In this document: positions 45,735 through 55,905 of the stretch, piece by piece
Position numbering within the stretch: position 1 is the stretch's first letter
Layout: each line of letters begins with the position of its first letter
Source of the DNA: Odontocerum albicorne
Taxonomy: Eukaryota > Arthropoda > Insecta > Trichoptera > Odontoceridae
Assembly (NCBI GenBank): GCA_949825065.1
Contig: OX463842.1
Span: forward strand, 50,943,011-51,007,010
Length of the DNA: 64,000 bases
Direction of reading: 5' to 3'
Notes under the pieces: model-generated
The model's input: only the letters and a program-made list of their open reading frames with translations
Told to the model about the DNA's origin: nothing
Databases searched by the model: none
Program-made: the position numbers and the translations under genes

Positions 45735-45871
45735 CTTTAGTTTTATTGCAGTATATTGTTAAATTTCTTATATTTCACAAAGTTTATTGCAGTATATTGT
45801 TCAATTTGTTAAATTTAACTTTACCTTTCAAGGTTAATTGCAGTATATTGTTAAAATTGTTATATTTATTA
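45735..45871 (+). repeat. Short minisatellite interrupted by the mariner insertion
   Basis: TTGCAGTATATTGTT occurs three times between 45735 and 45855, at intervals of about 55 bp. The sequence to the right of the mariner (50173-50228, TTTATTGATGTATGTTGTTA) continues the same repeat, so the mariner inserted into it. Confidence 0.65.
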
Positions 45872-46043
45872 GGTGTTAACATAAGTTGTGTCCGTTTTCT
45901 TTCAAATTTAAAAATGAGCACCAAAAGTAAAACAAAATGGTTAAAAATTATACGACATTCGAAAGAAAATTTTCTGCTCTAAAAGATATTGTGTTTGCTT
46001 TTACGTTACATATATTATTTTATTTGATTACAAGCCTTCCTAA

Positions 46044-46335
46044 TGGAATGTCAAGTAGACGAAAGTGAGCATTTTCGACCCCTCGCTTAAATCATATTAT
46101 TCATGAAGATCCCCTTCAAACCAACGTAGAATTGGCTGAACAGATGAATTGTAGTCACATGACTGTATATTGCCATCCTAAATCAATGGGAAAAGTACAG
46201 AAGTTCGGCGCTTGGGTTCCACATGTTTTGGATGAAAACAACAAAAATCAATTGTCGACAGTTGATTTTTGTTCTTTTCACTCAAAACATATGGAACCCA
46301 AGCGCCGACCTTCTGGACTTTTCCAATTGATTTAA
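46044..46335 (+). pseudogene. mariner C transposase, N-terminal half (left arm)
   Basis: Plus-strand residues ECQVDESEHFR (about 46046-46075) are followed after a deletion by AEQMNCSHMTVY and GKVQKFGAWVPHVLDENNKN. These are the helix-turn-helix and WVPH linker of a mariner transposase. From about 46254 the sequence turns into the reverse complement of itself, so the last residues of the frame (to 46335) are antisense to the other arm. Confidence 0.82.
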
Positions 46336-46654
46336 GATGGCGGTATACAATCATATGACTACAATTCATCTGTTTAGCCAATTCTACGGTGGTTTGAAGG
46401 GGATCTTCATGAATAATATGGTTTAAGCGGTTCTCATCGAAGTCCACTGTTCGTCCGGAACGCTCCATGTCTTTCAGGTCGAAATTAGCGTCTTCGAAAC
46501 GCAAAAACAATCGACGAGCTGTCCTATAATTCAAAACATCTTCACCGTACATTTCGAAAATATCACGAGCAGCTTTGGCAGCTTTATTTTCTCGATTGAA
46601 CGCGAACAGAAGAAGGTGTCGAAAATGCTTACTTTCGTCTACTTGACATACCAT
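46178..46654 (-). pseudogene. mariner C transposase, N-terminal half (right arm)
   Basis: The frame starts MVCQVDESKHFRHLLLFAFN, then RENKAAKAARDIFEMYGEDV, RTARRLFLRFED, DMERSGRTVDFDENRL, LAKQMNCSHMIVYRHLKSIG and GAWVPYVLSEKNKNQL. This is the complete mariner DNA-binding region (two helix-turn-helix units) with the linker (WVPY in place of WVPH). Beyond residue about 132 the frame crosses the palindrome centre and reads the other arm antisense. The catalytic DDD domain is missing. It could still bind ends and act as a repressor if expressed, but that is speculation. Confidence 0.87.
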
Positions 46655-47118
46655 TTCGAAGGCTTGTAATCAAATAAAATAATATATGTAACGTTTTGCT
46701 CCCCTAAAGTACTGGAGAACTCTGAGAAATGCCTTCTGGTCTCAGGTTCGAGGAAAGGAAAATCCTGATCTATTTCCTTCTCGTGGTGGGGAGTGAGCAA
46801 CGACCTCGTGTCGGCAAATATAGACAGGGACCGAGCATTGGCCGGAATAAGCTGACCACCAACTTTCGTCTGTTGTTTAGGGCACCCTCTTGTCCTGGAG
46901 AAGTAAATAATCTCCAAAGGCGGAAGAACTTTCGTGGTCAACGGCATAGGATGTGGAAAGAAACGGGAAACTACCACATTAAAGGCCCAAGTGGCATCCC
47001 AAGAACCAGCAAAACATGATTCAATCTCAAGTAAAATTCTCCGGAGGTAAAATAGTCCCCCGTTTGGATCTCCGGGTGGGGACTGCTCGAGATGGTGGAT
47101 TCACAAAATCAACGATGA

Positions 47119-47988
47119 AACCAAAGTAACCAAATACAAAAAAAAAACCAAATAGCGAGATGGGCAACGTGGAATGTCCGCACATTACTGCAAAACAGCA
47201 AACTGGATAATCTGAAAGTCGAAATGCAGAACAAAAATTTGAATGCTCTAGGTATAGCAGAGATGAGATGGCCCGATTGTGGAGATTTCTGGAGTGGTGA
47301 CTACAGAATCATACACACAGGATGCATAAAGGACAGACCTGGTCAAGGAGGAGTGGGCGTTGTGCTATGCAAGGAGTGGGGAAGAAGGGTTAAAGGATAC
47401 GTGCAATATAGTAGAAGAATTGTTCTTGTCAAAATAGAAACTAAGCCCGTTGACACTGTAATTATCCAGGTATATATGCCAACGTCGGGTCATAGCGACG
47501 AAGAGGTGGAAGATGTATACAGTGCGCTAGATAACCTTATATTAGAGATAAAAGCAGGCGAAAATCTGATTCTCCTAGGGGATTGGAATGCTGTTGTAGG
47601 AGTAGGAAGCGAAGGAACTTGCGTAGAGCCCTTTGGGCTAGGTACAAGAAATGACAGAGGAAACAGATTAACAGAATTCTGCGAAAAACACAAATTAGTG
47701 ATAGCAAACACTTGTTTTCAACACCACCCAAGACAGCGATACACCTGGAAATCCCCTGGAGACCGACAAAGACTGCAAATAGATTATATAATAGTTAGAT
47801 ATAGATTTAAGAACCAAATAAAAGACTGCAGAAGTTATTCCGGCCCAGATATAGATAGTGATCATAATATGGTAATGGCCAAAAGTCTTCTAAAACTGAA
47901 AAAATTAAAGAGGAGAAATAATTTCAAATGGGATACAAAGGTATTAAAGATAAAAGAGGTCGGTGACAATTTTAGGAAAAAGACATAA
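47119..47988 (+). CDS. RTE-like endonuclease domain (APE type), ended by premature stop
   Basis: The frame is open from 47119. The first in-frame ATG is at 47224, but homology begins upstream at WATWNVRTLLQNSKLDN (47161), so the true start is unclear; a leader ATG or a non-ATG start may be used. Motifs of the apurinic-type endonuclease are in order: TWNVRTL, LGIAEMRW, GGVGVVL, LLGDWNAVVG and, near the end, SDHNMVMAK. The catalytic Asn, Glu, Asp and His positions all appear present. Its role is to nick target DNA for target-primed reverse transcription. A TAA at 47986-47988 interrupts the frame, which resumes in the same phase at ECNL. The minus-strand frames here are shadows. Confidence 0.92.
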   Translation, partial: NQSNQIQKKNQIARWATWNVRTLLQNSKLDNLKVEMQNKNLNALGIAEMRWPDCGDFWSGDYRIIHTGCIKDRPGQGGVGVVLCKEWGRRVKGYVQYSRRIVLVKIETKPVDTVIIQVYMPTSGHSDEEVEDVYSALDNLILEIKAGENLILLGDWNAVVGVGSEGTCVEPFGLGTRNDRGNRLTEFCEKHKLVIANTCFQHHPRQRYTWKSPGDRQRLQIDYIIVRYRFKNQIKDCRSYSGPDIDSDHNMVMAKSLLKLKKLKRRNNFKWDTKVLKIKEVGDNFRKKT

Positions 47989-48000
47989 GAGTGTAACCTA

Positions 48001-50016
48001 ATGGAAGAGGAGAACGTGAATGCTATGTGGGGAGAGATAAAGTCGAAGATAAAAACTACGGCAGAGGAAATTAAAGGTAAAGAAAGACCCCAAGCAAGGA
48101 AGGAATGGATTACCGATGAAATTCTCAATATGATAAAAGAAAGAAGAGAGCTCAAAAATGATAAAAGAGATGAATCACAAGAGAAATACAAAATGCTAAG
48201 AAACAAAATAAATAGAGAGTCAAGAATAGCAAAAGAAACATACTATCAGAATAAATGCGTTGAGATAAATGACGACCTCAAGAGAGGAAATGCAGAAAGA
48301 GCTCACGCTGCGGTGAAGGACTTCTTTGGGATGAGAATCGGAAAGAGCAATGCAATAGAAGGAGAAGATGGCAAAATACTATTCGAAAATGACCAAATAG
48401 GAGAGAGATGGAAAAGATATCTCGAAATGCTGTACAATGGCAACGGAAATATTGACAGTGAAGCATTGATAGAGAGAGAAAATGAGGTAGACGCGGATGA
48501 TCTGGGAGACCCAATCATTAGAGAAGAGTTCGACCTCGCACTGAAAAACCTCAAAAACGGGAAAGCACCCGGAATCGATGACGTTCCGGCCGAACTAATT
48601 AAGGCAGCAGGAAAAGGAATCACAGATGCCCTGTTTAAAATGATACAGACAATATATAAGACCGGAAAGATACCAGAGGATTTCGAGAAATGCCTAATTG
48701 TCACATTACCAAAGAAGGCAGGTACGACAAAATGTGAGCAACACAGAACTCTTAGCCTAATATCCCATGCCTCAAAAATACTGACTAATATCATTCTAAA
48801 GAGAATTGAACCAAAAGTAGAGAACATCCTTTCCAGAGACCAGTATGGCTTCAGAAGAGGTGTGGGAACCAGAGAAGCAGTACTGTCTCTACGAATACTG
48901 CTAGAAAATAGAATAAGAAGAAACCAAAACACATACATCGCATTCATAGACCTGGAGAAAGCTTTTGACAAAGTAGAATGGAAAAGACTCTTCGAGATTT
49001 TGAAGAGAATTGATATCAAATACAGAGATAGACGTATAATCCAGGCGCTATACAAGAATGAGGCCGCTATAATCAGATGTGACGAAGACACAAAGAAGGC
49101 CAATATAAGACAAGGGGTAAGGCAGGGATGCTCTCTGTCACCTGTTCTTTTTAACGCATATATACAGAGCGCGATTGACGACTTGAGAGAGAGAATGAGT
49201 CACAGAGAAGGTGTAAAGATACACGGGCAAAAGGTGGACATGATAAGGTTCGCTGACGATATTGCTATGGTTGCTAAAAGTGAAGAGGAACTACAAGAGG
49301 CCTTAACAACTATGGAAAGCATTCTTCAAAATAACTACAGTATGAAGATAAATAAAGACAAAACAAAGCTGCTGACTGTAGGCCGAACGCAGCACCAGAT
49401 GAGAATAGTGATGTCGGGTAAACTACTAAAGAACACCAAGGAGTTTGTCTACCTCGGGAGCAAAATAACATGGGACGGTCGGTCCAAGAGCGAGGTCGAC
49501 AGCCGTATACATCAGGCTAGACTTGCATTTAATAAAAGGTCGAAAATAATAGAATCAAATAATATAGACCTTAAACTGAGAATACTCCTCATCAAGACCT
49601 ATGTATGGAGTATCTTGATGTACGGCTGCGAGACATGGTGCCTATCCGAAAGAGATAGACGAAGACTAGAGGCTTTTGAGATGTGGTCCTATAGAAGACT
49701 ATTAGGAATTTCCTGGAGAGACCGCATCACAAATGAAGAGGTTCTCCAACGAATCGAAGGAGGAAGGCACTTGCTCAGGATCCTGTCCGAAAGGCGTGCA
49801 ATATGGATCGGGCATATAATACGACAAGAGGGCCTTTTGCATGCCATAATGGAGGGCATGACCGAGGGGACAAACTCTAGGGGACGCCCACGCCGAGAGT
49901 ACCTGGAGGACCTGTTGGTGGACGTGCGCTGCTCAACATACACAGACTTAAAAAGAGCCGCACAGGACAGGGGGGAATGGAGGAGAAGAGTTCAAATTGC
50001 TGCAAACCAGTCTTAG
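48001..50016 (+). CDS. RTE-like reverse transcriptase, 671 residues
   Basis: It lies in the same phase as the upstream endonuclease frame; the ATG at 48001 follows the TAA by 12 bases. The order of motifs is LKNGKAPGIDDVPAELIK (about 180-197), FRRGVGTREAVLSLR (about 284), AFIDLEKAFDKVEW with first catalytic Asp 317, RQGVRQGCSLSPVLFN (about 369-384), IRFADDIAMVAKS with Asp 419 and 420, and YLGSKITWDGRS (about 484). The C-terminal blocks are ILMYGCETWCLSERDRRRLE, FEMWSYRRLLGISWRDRITN and GHIIRQEGLL. The domain is complete and has no internal stops. The fused original protein would be about 950 residues. Antisense frames at 48278-49103 and 49689-50154 are shadows. Confidence 0.95.
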   Translation: MEEENVNAMWGEIKSKIKTTAEEIKGKERPQARKEWITDEILNMIKERRELKNDKRDESQEKYKMLRNKINRESRIAKETYYQNKCVEINDDLKRGNAERAHAAVKDFFGMRIGKSNAIEGEDGKILFENDQIGERWKRYLEMLYNGNGNIDSEALIERENEVDADDLGDPIIREEFDLALKNLKNGKAPGIDDVPAELIKAAGKGITDALFKMIQTIYKTGKIPEDFEKCLIVTLPKKAGTTKCEQHRTLSLISHASKILTNIILKRIEPKVENILSRDQYGFRRGVGTREAVLSLRILLENRIRRNQNTYIAFIDLEKAFDKVEWKRLFEILKRIDIKYRDRRIIQALYKNEAAIIRCDEDTKKANIRQGVRQGCSLSPVLFNAYIQSAIDDLRERMSHREGVKIHGQKVDMIRFADDIAMVAKSEEELQEALTTMESILQNNYSMKINKDKTKLLTVGRTQHQMRIVMSGKLLKNTKEFVYLGSKITWDGRSKSEVDSRIHQARLAFNKRSKIIESNNIDLKLRILLIKTYVWSILMYGCETWCLSERDRRRLEAFEMWSYRRLLGISWRDRITNEEVLQRIEGGRHLLRILSERRAIWIGHIIRQEGLLHAIMEGMTEGTNSRGRPRREYLEDLLVDVRCSTYTDLKRAAQDRGEWRRRVQIAANQS

Positions 50017-50230
50017 GACTGCAACCACGGAAAGATGTAACGTAAAAGCAAACATAATATCTTGTAGAGCAGATAATTTTCTTTCGAATGACGTGTAACC
50101 TTTACCATTTTGTTTTACTTTTGGTGCTAATTTAAATTTGGAAAAAACGGACACAACTTATGTTAACATCCAATAACTTTACTTTGCAAGGTTTATTGAT
50201 GTATGTTGTTAAATTTGTTATATTTAACTC

Positions 50231-50675
50231 AAGGTTGTGGTTTATCTCTTCTTGTGTCCCCATTCTTAAGGTTGTTGTTTATCTCTTCCGTGTCCACATT
50301 CTAAAGGTTGTTGTTTATTTCTTTCTGTGTTCACATTATTAAGGTTTTTGTTTATCTCTTCCTGTGTCCACATTCTTAAGGTTGTTGTTTATCTCTTCCT
50401 GTGTCCACATTCTTAAGGTTGTTGTTTATCTCTTCCTGTGTCCTTTTTTTTAAAGCTGTTGTTTATTTCTTCCTGTGTCCACAATATTAAGGTTGTTGTT
50501 TATCTCTTCCTGTGTCCACATTTTTAAGGTTGTTGTTTATCTCTTCCTGTGTCCATATTCTTAAGGTTGTGGTTTATGTCTTCCTGTGTCCACATTCCTA
50601 AGGTTGTTGTTTATTTCTTTCTGTGTCCACATTATTGAGATTGTTGTTTATCTCTTCCTGTGTCCACATTCTTAA
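50231..50675 (+). repeat. 37-bp minisatellite, about 12 units
   Basis: The unit AAGGTTGTTGTTTATCTCTT CCTGTGTCCACATTCTT repeats at 37 bp from 50231, with moderate variation. It begins directly after the minisatellite remnant right of the mariner. Frames across it are spurious. Confidence 0.93.
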
Positions 50676-50679
50676 TTTT

Positions 50680-51984
50680 ATTTTATTTATTATTACACAT
50701 GACAAGAAATATACACAATTTGAGAAAAAACAACAGGTAATTTGATTTGGACATATAATTTTAATGGATCTGGGTTTGTCGCCTTTCATTTGTCATATCT
50801 CCAGTAAACTAGGCTTATGCCTGTATCTCACTGAGGATATTTAGCATGAAAAAATAAATCGATACTTCTTTCCGATTTTTGATAACACAAAAAAACCCCG
50901 TTGCACGCTCTCATCAACCTGACAAACAATGACACTCAACTACAACTGGAAACATCTTGCGAAACTCAACTCCTCACACATTATCACTCCAGAAAGACCA
51001 AAAATATTCATCCCACAATTGATCGTAATAATAGTTTTGTACACATATGTATAAGAATAAACATAGTCTATACGAAATTCGGTACTCTCCACGCTTTCAA
51101 AGATCCGCTGAAGGTCTTGAAACGTAAACCGCATGGATAAAGGGGGACTGCTGTATTTAAAATAAGTGTTTTAGATTTTTAACTTCGTTTATAAAATAAT
51201 ATTAGATATTATTTTATTTTTAGTACTATGAAAACAGTTTCATTTGAAATTAAGTTGGCCTCGCCTAAAATATTTGCTGTGGGCGAATTCAACAAATTTT
51301 AATTGTATTTAAGAGAATTCCTTTAAGAAAATTCCTAGTTTTTTTTTCAATCCACCCACGTTTTGATTTATTTATGAAAGAGAAATGTTTGAGCCTTTCT
51401 AGCGAATAAACTTCAAATACTAAATTAATAGTTAGAACTTTATAGTTTTTCATTGTTACATAAGTCAATCATGAATTCTAATTTAAATAATGCTTCAGGT
51501 ATTTTTACGAGTCTTTTAAATAAAGTTTTTTTTCGAATTTTTTTTTGAACTGACTTGACTTTACTTAAAGTTTAGAAAATTAACCAATTTTTAAGAAAAT
51601 TGTCGAAAAAGTCGTATTTTTAAGCAGAAAAAAATACTAGAAATGTTTAGATAAAAAAGTTAGAATTAAAATTCATCGGTATAATTAATATGCAAATGGA
51701 GTAGCTAAGAGGGATGTGTGCTGATATTACTCGAATGTTATAGTTGGTGGCAGCAGTCAAATCAGTCTTAAGTCAAAAATATCCATTTCATGAGTGATTC
51801 TTACGTACTTTTCGAAGGCTTCGATTTATCAGAAAGATTTTGGTACACCCTGAATTGTCTTATGTATTGTTGTCCATGGTAAAAGTGCAAAAGCCTTGCG
51901 AAGGTGGGGTTTCATTGATTCTCCCTTGTGTTTATAATGAATAATAGAGAATATCGATCACGTTTTGGAGGAGTGTCAAATACA
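50680..51984. other. AT-rich spacer
   Basis: The short frames at 50901-51140 on both strands have no motif. No repeat recognised. Confidence 0.4.
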
Positions 51985-52215
51985 TTTTTATAATCTGTTT
52001 TATCAAACACTGTTTATTCCACTTGTATTAACAGTAAAACCCTACCTGTTTCAAGGCTTTCACCTCATCATCAGGGGAGCACGAAGAATACTGATTATGA
52101 GGTGAAAGTCTTCAAACCGGTAGGGTTATACCGTTACAAAAAGTAGAATAAACAGTGTTTGATAAAACAAATTATAATGTCTTTAAACCTCCACAATGTT
52201 AATGCCCTAATTATT
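51985..52215. mobile_element. Penelope-like inverted arm pair (PLE-A copy 4, short)
   Basis: Left CTGTTTTATCAAACACTGTT and right AACAGTGTTTGATAAAACAA face each other with only about 30 bp between the inner ends. The minus-strand core of the left arm reads CTCCCCTGATGATGAGG...GAAACAGGTAGGG, with the canonical CTGATGA. The right end CCTCCACAATGTTAATGCC matches the PLE-A terminus. Confidence 0.78.
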
Positions 52216-52466
52216 ATAAATAATATATGAAATACATTTATTCCCAGGAGGAGTATAGGAAAAACTACGCACATACATTATGCTACACCTAAAGCTAAAT
52301 GTGTTAATATCACATTTTTGAAGATCTATAAAAGTTTATTTGTAGTTCGTTTTCCCTTAGTAAGTTTTCTGAGATTTTTTCTTAATAAATATGTTTTTCT
52401 GAATATACGCAGAAACATTTTACGTAATGACCGAAGTCCTTACACTCAACTTTTTTAGTAATGTGT

Positions 52467-53091
52467 TTAACCTTTCCCTCCCTGTGTTAAAAAAATCCGC
52501 GCATTCTGGTACTGTGTATTCAATACACGTGTAAAAATGAGCGATTTAAAATCGGAAAAAATAAGAATACGAGTATTCGTAGCCAATCGCTTAAATTAAT
52601 TCAATTAATTCAAGTCAAAAGTGATAATAATTGAAATTTAATTGTTGAAAACATGAAAAAATACATCGGCCGACGTTCAAAAAACCGGTGAAGAGAACAC
52701 ATCAAACGAATGTCCGCAAGCTACTGAAGCGAGATAAGCGAGCGAACTGAGATTCTATTTCTTGAGTTCCCATATACCGAAGTAGAGCGAGAGTGAGACA
52801 CGAATAGCGTCGCTTTCTCACCCATAGCGAATTTTTTAGAATGAATATACCTACGTCACATACTGGCACACGTTTGATTGTATTGATGAATTTATTCCCG
52901 ATTTTCACAAAATATCTCTGATGTGGCCGATAAGTGCTTATCATTATTAATATTATTTTTTCATTCAATGCGTTAATGTATTACGAAGGAATACCTAAAA
53001 TCTGAAGCCAGTATTTATTATATTATATTTATATAGATATTAATTTTTTTAGAAGCAATGTGTACTAGTTACACAGGGAAGGAAGGGTTTA
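52467..53091 (+). mobile_element. TTAA MITE family 1, copy D
   Basis: Starts TTAACCTTTCCCTCCCTGTG; ends CACAGGGAAGGAAGGGTTTA (right TTAA decayed). The palindrome is centred at 52521. The body matches the other copies. The minus frame 52702-52968 lies inside and is not a gene. Confidence 0.87.
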
Positions 53092-53689
53092 TCTGTCAAT
53101 AATATTGGGTTCAAATCCTGAACTAGAGTGCCTTTGAGAAAAGTCTGCTTTCTAAACGGCGCCGTAAAAGTGTCCTTTATTTTCATTATTACTATGGGAT
53201 TACTTCAGAGGCTGTAGCATGGATTAAAAAAACTTGATACACATTTGTGATAAAAAAAAAAAATTCTCAAACAATGAGTTATTTAAATATTTTGATATCA
53301 GGATTTCCTGGTAACAAGATTATAATTGACCGTTTATACAAAGAAAAAAATATATATTTTGTTGGATATTTGGGTAAACCTGAAATATGCAAATACTGGC
53401 TTGTATGGAGCGGAATGTTTTCAAGAATAAATTCTATCATTAAATACACATTTCACTTGGTTTATATTTTGCGTACATTGGAATATTTTAATGCACAAGT
53501 AGATGTTCAGTTAAGTAGGGTCCTTCTCGTCAGGATTTGGAGACTGGTTTTTTATCGTAAGACATTTTATCGTAAGTATTTTTTTTTGTAATTTGCCGTA
53601 TAATTTCGTAACATATTGGAAGAGATTTGATTTAATCCTACTCAAATCTTGCATTCTTGATTAAATTCAATGAATAGTGCTCTTTGTTT
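53092..53689. other. Spacer with unrecognised 114-codon frame
   Basis: The plus frame 53247-53591 encodes 114 residues without a known motif. B-box-like GGGTTCAAATCCTG at 53107 may be a SINE scrap. I do not recognise a gene. Confidence 0.4.
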
Positions 53690-54672
53690 TTTTTATACAA
53701 TACTTTATGTGTTATTTATACTAACATTGATATTTTTATACTAACATTGGTATTTTTATACTAACATTGGTATTTTTCTAGTTTTTATACTAACATTGGT
53801 ATTTTTCTAGTTTTTTATACTAAGATTGGTATTTTTCTAGTTGTTTATACTAACAGTGGTATTTTTATACTAACATTGGTATTTTTTTAGTTTATTATAC
53901 TAACATTGGGATTTTTATACTAACATTGGTATTTTTCTAGTTTTTTATACTAAGATTAGTATTTTTCTAGTTTTTTATACTAACATTGGTATTTTTCTAG
54001 TATTTTTATACTAAGATTGGCATTTTTCTAGTTTTTTATACTAACAGTGGTATTTTTATACTAACATTGGTATTTTTCTAGTTTTTTATACTAACATTGG
54101 TGTTTTTATACTAACATTGGTATTTTTATACAATTATTGGAATTTTTCTAGTTTTTTATACTAACATTAGTATTTTTCTAGTTTTTTATACTAACATTGC
54201 TATTTTTATACTAACATTGGTATTTTTCTAGTTTTTTATACTAACATTGGTATTTTTATACTAACATTGGTATTTTTATACAATTATTATAATTTTTCTA
54301 GTTTTTTATACTAACATTAGTATTTTTCTAGTTTTTTATACTAACATTGGTATTTTTATACTAACATTGGTTTTTTTTTAGTATTTTTATACTAAGATTG
54401 GCATTTTTCTAGTTTTTTATACTAACAGTGGTATTTTTATACTAACATTGGTATTTTTCTAGTTTTTTATACTAACATTGGTATTTTTATACTAACATTG
54501 GTATTTTTATACAATTATTGGAATTTTTCTAGTTTTTTATACTAACATAAGTATTTTTCTAGTTTTTTATACTAACATTGGTATTTTTATACAATTATTG
54601 GAATTTTTCTAGTTTTTAATACTAAGATTAGTATTTTTCTAGTTTTTTATACTAACATTGGTATTTTTATGT
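53690..54672 (+). repeat. Composite 20/30-bp minisatellite
   Basis: Units TATTTTTATACTAACATTGG (20 bp) and the longer form with TTTTTCTAGTTTTTTATACTAACATT (30 bp) alternate irregularly over about 980 bp. Larger blocks that include TATACAATTATTGGAATTTT also recur. Confidence 0.93.
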
Positions 54673-54759
54673 ACTCGTATCATATTTTGAAATATGTATC
54701 ATATGTGTATCCTGAATTGTTCGCTTTTTTGCAAGATATTGATACAAGTTATATTTTGT

Positions 54760-55530
54760 CTTAAAATTGTAACTGTGATGTGTAAAGACGTACGACTGAA
54801 AATTGTAACTGTGATATATAAATACGTTTTTAAAAAATCTGGGTTCGATCCCTGCTGGAGCTCAGATTTAAAAAAAATGGGATTCCAGTTTGGTTTTCAC
54901 TTAATGCTCATTAAAACATCTTTCTGGTTGGCTGGAAGAGACTGCCACATGGCAGTGACCTCGCCAAGTTTAAAATAAAGAAGTACGACTGAAAATTATA
55001 ACTGTGATATATAACGACGTACGACTGAAAATTGTGACTGTGATATATAAAGACGTATGACTGAAAATCGTAAGTGATATATAAAGACATACGACTAAAA
55101 ATTGTAACTGTGATATATAAAAACGTATGACTGAAAATTGAGACTGTGATATATAAAGACGTATGACTAAAAATTGTAACTGTGATATATAAAGACGTAC
55201 GACTGAAAATTGTTACTGTGATATATAAAGACGTACGACTGAAAATTGTGACTGTGATATATAAAGACGTATGACTGAAAATCGTAAGTGATATATAAAT
55301 ACATACTACTAAAAATTGTAACTGTGATATACGAGTATAAAGACGTACGACTTAACATTGGAACTGATATATAAAGACATACGACTGAAAATCGTAACTG
55401 ATATATCGTATGTTATAAAGACGTACGACCAAAAATTGTGTCTGTGATATATAAAGACGTAAGACTGAAAATTGTCACTGCAATATATAAAGACGTACAA
55501 CCGAAAATTGTGACTGTAATATATAAATAC
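54760..55530 (+). repeat. 36-bp minisatellite, interrupted by a SINE
   Basis: The unit GATATATAAAGACGTACGAC TGAAAATTGTAACTGT recurs at 36 bp (for example 55148 and 55184). The two sides of the SINE at 54836-54980 carry the same unit, so the SINE inserted into the array. The minus-strand frames 55167-55578 are translations of the repeat. Confidence 0.92.
54836..54980 (+). mobile_element. SINE family S2, inserted in the minisatellite
   Basis: A strong B box, GGGTTCGATCCCTGCTGGAG, is followed by GGGATTCCAGTTTGGTTTTC...GAAGAGACTGCCACATGGCA and a short A-rich end. The A box is weak or truncated. The body recurs at 59965-60062. Confidence 0.7.
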
Positions 55531-55559
55531 AAAACAATAAAGAACAAACTTGAATAAGT

Positions 55560-55905
55560 CTTCTAGAAATTCGTACACTTAGAAAAATATACAGGATTAC
55601 AATGTATGACAGATAAGGGAATAAAGTTATTAGGGGTGGATATAAAGCTGATGTGTTGAGAGACGAAGAAGACCACTGTTCGATGGTTTGGGTGCGTGGA
55701 ACGGATGAATGAAGAAATACCAAAAAAAAAACATATATACAGTGTAAATGTGAGTGGATGGCAAAGTAGAGGAAGATCAAGGAAAATATGATTAGATAAA
55801 GATATTTTTTTTTAAAGAAGGAAAATTGTAAATTAAGAGACATCTCAGGATGTATAATATATGGGAAGGTGTATGGATCGATATGAGGTCAAATACACGT
55901 GTAAA
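55560..55905 (+). mobile_element. LINE C-terminal remnant (same family as 43990-45380)
   Basis: KIYRITMYDR near 55585, then VLRDEEDHCSMVWVRGTDE near 55650-55710 and the basic block GWQSRGRSRKI resemble the end of a LINE polymerase (VRRREERxLLRWFGHVERM...RGRGRPRK). Related sequence stands at 45040-45300. Stops throughout. Confidence 0.6.

Larger units (their letters stand above)
46695..50034 (+). mobile_element. RTE-like non-LTR retrotransposon, near full length
   Basis: Inserted in the right arm of the fold-back mariner and flanked by ATGTAACGT at 46686-46694 and 50035-50043. The mariner sequence reads through correctly when one copy is removed. It comprises a 5' leader of about 420 bp (including TTTGGATCTCCGGGTGGGGA near 47066), one endonuclease-polymerase frame broken by a single TAA, and an 18-base 3' UTR ending CCACGGAAAG. 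There is no poly(A) tail, as is usual in the RTE group. It looks recent. Confidence 0.92.
45872..50172. mobile_element. mariner family C, copy 2: fold-back element carrying an RTE insertion
   Basis: The ends GGTGTTAACATAAGTTGTGT (45872) and ACACAACTTATGTTAACA (ending about 50168) are inverted and share the termini of the 19315 element. Inside, two 5' halves of the transposase gene meet head to head: plus strand 46044-46253 and minus strand 46254-46654. Without the nested 3340-bp retrotransposon it would be about 960 bp. Transcribed through, it would fold into a long hairpin. The catalytic region is absent. Confidence 0.85.

Noticed and set aside
46729..47019. Separate first ORF of the RTE-like element (96 codons)
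   Set aside because: It lies in the leader, shows no nucleocapsid-type or other known motif and may be chance; kept as part of the leader.
48278..49103. Long minus-strand frames (up to 266 codons) across the retrotransposon
   Set aside because: They are antisense to the well-supported reverse transcriptase, have biased serine/phenylalanine-rich composition and no motif.
54836..54980. tRNA gene from the strong GGTTCGATCCC box
   Set aside because: No matching A box and stems, and the body is shared with 59965-60062, so it is a SINE.
55167..55578. Repetitive protein reading YHSHNFQSYVFI on the minus strand
   Set aside because: It is a translation of the 36-bp minisatellite; the repeat drifts in frame between units.
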